DNA of 64,000 bases from Nitrospirota bacterium. GTDB taxonomy: Bacteria > Nitrospirota > Nitrospiria > Nitrospirales > Nitrospiraceae. The translations under genes were made by a program, and so were the position numbers. The DNA lies in contig JBFMAX010000001.1 in assembly GCA_040755395.1 (NCBI GenBank), forward strand, positions 611,186 to 675,185. The letters run 5' to 3'. The notes beneath the pieces were generated by a model. The model saw only the letters and a program-made list of their open reading frames with translations, was not told where the DNA came from and searched no databases. This document shows positions 62,216 to 64,000 of this stretch, piece by piece; position 1 is the first letter of the stretch, and each line of letters opens with the position of its first letter.

Positions 62216-63934
62216 TCAACTTTCAGCGGATTCGGCCTGCCCTCGCTTCCGGCTTTGTTTCGCCGTCCGGCCCAGGCTCTGGTCGAGCGAGCCCTGCGTC
62301 GCGTGGAACTCGTCCACCTGTTTCCGTTCGGTGTCCAGTTGGTGATCCCGCAGGCTCAGCGCAATCTTCCGCTCGTCCCGATCCACTTTGATGATCTTGG
62401 CCGTTATCTCATCCTGCAGTTTGAATTTGTCCTCCAACCGCGTCTGCGGCTCGAGCGCCGCCTCGCTGATATGGATGAGCCCTTCCACGCCCCCCTCCAG
62501 CTCGACGAAAATGCCGAAATCGGCGACCTTGGTGACTTTCCCCGTAGCGGAATCGCCGACCCGGTATCGACCGGGAATGTCGAGCTCCCACGGGTCTCGG
62601 GTGAGTTGCTTGTAACCGAGCGAAAGGCGCTCTTTTTCCTTGTCGATCCTCAGCACCACCGCCTCGACTTTCTGGCCTTTCTTGAAGAGCTCGGAGGGAT
62701 GCTTGATGTGCTTGGTCCAGGACATGTCCGAAATGTGGATCAGCCCGTCGATGCCTTCCTCCAGCCCGATGAAGGCCCCGAAGTCGGTCAAGCTCTTCAC
62801 CTTGCCTTCGATCCGGGTGCCCGGAGGATATTTGGCCTCGACCATGTCCCAGGGATTGGGCGCCGTCTGTTTCATCCCCAGAGAGATCTTGCGGTTGGCA
62901 GGATCGACATTGAGCACGGCCGCTTCGACCTGGTCTCCCACCGAGACGACACGCGAGGGATGCCGAACTTCGTGCGTCCAGGACATCTCGGAGACATGCA
63001 CCAAGCCCTCCACGCCCGGTTCCAGCTCCACGAACGCGCCGTAGTCCGTCAGGCTGACGACCTTCCCGCGCACGCGCGAACCGACCGGATACTTCGCCGC
63101 CACGTTGGTCCAGGGATCGGCCGATTTCTGTTTCAGGCCGAGCGAAATGCGTCCGGTCTCACGATCGTATTTCAACACAGTCACTTCGACCTTGTCGCCG
63201 ACGACGAAGAGTTCGGAAGGATGGCCGACCCTTCCCCATGACATATCGGTAATGTGCAGCAACCCATCGATGCCGCCCAGGTCGATGAATGCCCCGTAGT
63301 CGGTGATGTTTTTGACCGTGCCCTGGATCAGTTGTCCTTCCTTCAAGGTGGACAGCGTGGTCTGCCGTTTCTTGTCCCGCGTTTCTTCCAGGAGGACGCG
63401 TCGCGAGACGACCACATTCCCGCGCCGGTGATTGATTTTGATGATCTTCAGGGGGAAGGTCTTCCCGATGAGGGAATCCAAGTCACGCACCGGATGGAGG
63501 TCGATCTGCGAGCCGGGCAGGAACGCCTTGACGCCGATGTCGACCATCATGCCGCCCTTGATCCGCGAAATGATCTTTCCCTCGACGCTCTTTTCTTCCT
63601 TATAGAGCCGTTCCAGTTCTTCCCAAATTTTCATCTTGTCCGCTTTTTCTTTGGAAAGAACCAGATTTCCTTCGGCGTCTTCGCGCTCCTCGATATAGAC
63701 CTGCAGCCGGTCGCCGACTTTCAGGGTCGCCAGTTCCTCGCTGGAAAACTGGTCGGTGGGGATCATGCCTTCCGATTTGTACCCGATGTCGACCACGACC
63801 TTATCTTTGCTGATCGCCACGACCCGCCCTTCGATGATGGTGCCTTCCTCGAAGTTCCGGAACGTCTCCTCGTACAATGCGGCGAGCGCAGTCCGATCCA
63901 ACCGCTCTTCACTGGGCTTCGAAACCGTGTCCAT
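62216..63934 (-). CDS. rpsA: 30S ribosomal protein S1
   Basis: The 572-residue protein consists of six S1/OB repeats, which bind mRNA leaders on the ribosome. Repeat signatures such as GTVKNITDYGAFIDLGGIDGLLHITDMSW, GKVVSLTDYGAFVELEPGVEGLVHVSEMSW and GKVKSLTDFGAFIGLEEGIDGLIHISDMSW recur (given as repeat landmarks). GGAGG and AGGAAG precede ATG 63934. It is the first gene of the block ending with PCP_red repeats. Confidence 0.97.
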   Translation of the reverse strand: MDTVSKPSEERLDRTALAALYEETFRNFEEGTIIEGRVVAISKDKVVVDIGYKSEGMIPTDQFSSEELATLKVGDRLQVYIEEREDAEGNLVLSKEKADKMKIWEELERLYKEEKSVEGKIISRIKGGMMVDIGVKAFLPGSQIDLHPVRDLDSLIGKTFPLKIIKINHRRGNVVVSRRVLLEETRDKKRQTTLSTLKEGQLIQGTVKNITDYGAFIDLGGIDGLLHITDMSWGRVGHPSELFVVGDKVEVTVLKYDRETGRISLGLKQKSADPWTNVAAKYPVGSRVRGKVVSLTDYGAFVELEPGVEGLVHVSEMSWTHEVRHPSRVVSVGDQVEAAVLNVDPANRKISLGMKQTAPNPWDMVEAKYPPGTRIEGKVKSLTDFGAFIGLEEGIDGLIHISDMSWTKHIKHPSELFKKGQKVEAVVLRIDKEKERLSLGYKQLTRDPWELDIPGRYRVGDSATGKVTKVADFGIFVELEGGVEGLIHISEAALEPQTRLEDKFKLQDEITAKIIKVDRDERKIALSLRDHQLDTERKQVDEFHATQGSLDQSLGRTAKQSRKRGQAESAES

Positions 63935-64000
63935 GCGCGCTTCCTAATCCTCCGACCATTGGTCGGGTGCTGATGGTTAACTGCACCGAGCCCTACTCAG

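Overview
This is 64 kb of a GC-rich bacterial chromosome with genes packed on both strands. It has no rRNA, one tRNA, no intact transposase and no recognisable CRISPR array. The gene mix fits a member of Nitrospirota such as Nitrospira: protoglobin, many lipoproteins, an rpsA-sppA-HU block followed by a protein with repeated PCP-reductase-like domains, single-chain GcvP and many small zinc-ribbon proteins. That assignment is inferred from gene content and style, not from a phylogenetic marker.

Layout. 1-2.4 kb: redoxin, protoglobin and a divergent HxlR regulator, bracketed by a 20-base REP-like word in both orientations and by a perfect 127-bp tandem duplication. 2.4-7.0 kb: a tight CRISPR-associated operon encoding a CARF-HEPN protein of the Cas02710 type, Cas2, Cas1, a second Cas1-like protein lacking key catalytic acids, a second Cas2, and Cas6. 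No effector complex or repeat array is visible. This is the most unusual system here. 7.0-12.7 kb: HtrA protease, histidine kinase and response regulator, and a stand-alone succinate dehydrogenase-type flavoprotein. 12.9-21.5 kb: gcvP, two related secreted proteins, a sulfatase-modifying-factor-like protein, a nucleoside hydrolase-ribokinase pair and a Tat-exported class V aminotransferase fold. 21.5-35.2 kb: secreted proteins and lipoproteins, a TenA/PqqC-fold protein, endonuclease V plus a Mug-type glycosylase, Nudix, gcvT, FKBP, FIST, P1 peptidase, metallo-beta-lactamase/beta-CASP and LOG proteins. 35.2-47 kb: two BamE-like lipoproteins, GNAT, DUF502, a Trm112-like protein, tRNA-Arg, an RRM protein, aroK-aroE, a TrmI-like methyltransferase, an SDR, NfeD and slipin. 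47-59.7 kb: a sigma-70 factor, a second HtrA-like protease, lipB, glutamate dehydrogenase, a lipoprotein truncated haemoglobin, a LysR regulator, a D,D-carboxypeptidase and an FG-GAP lipoprotein. 59.9-64 kb: the rpsA-sppA-HU-PCP_red block on the minus strand.

How the parts relate. Several genes form translationally coupled pairs: histidine kinase/response regulator, nucleoside hydrolase/ribokinase, aroK/aroE, trmI/SDR, LOG/beta-CASP, and cas2'/cas6. Two haem-globin genes sit beside regulators, which suggests handling of O2, NO or nitrite stress. Envelope quality control is well represented by two HtrA proteins, FKBP, SppA, NfeD/slipin and the sensor pair.

Between genes, one pattern recurs across the window: degenerate heptamer arrays in which three or four bases repeat every 7 bp. 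They occur at ten or more places and sometimes run into gene ends. They are accompanied by GC-rich palindromes and a recurring GGTACCCGTTGCTC-type word.
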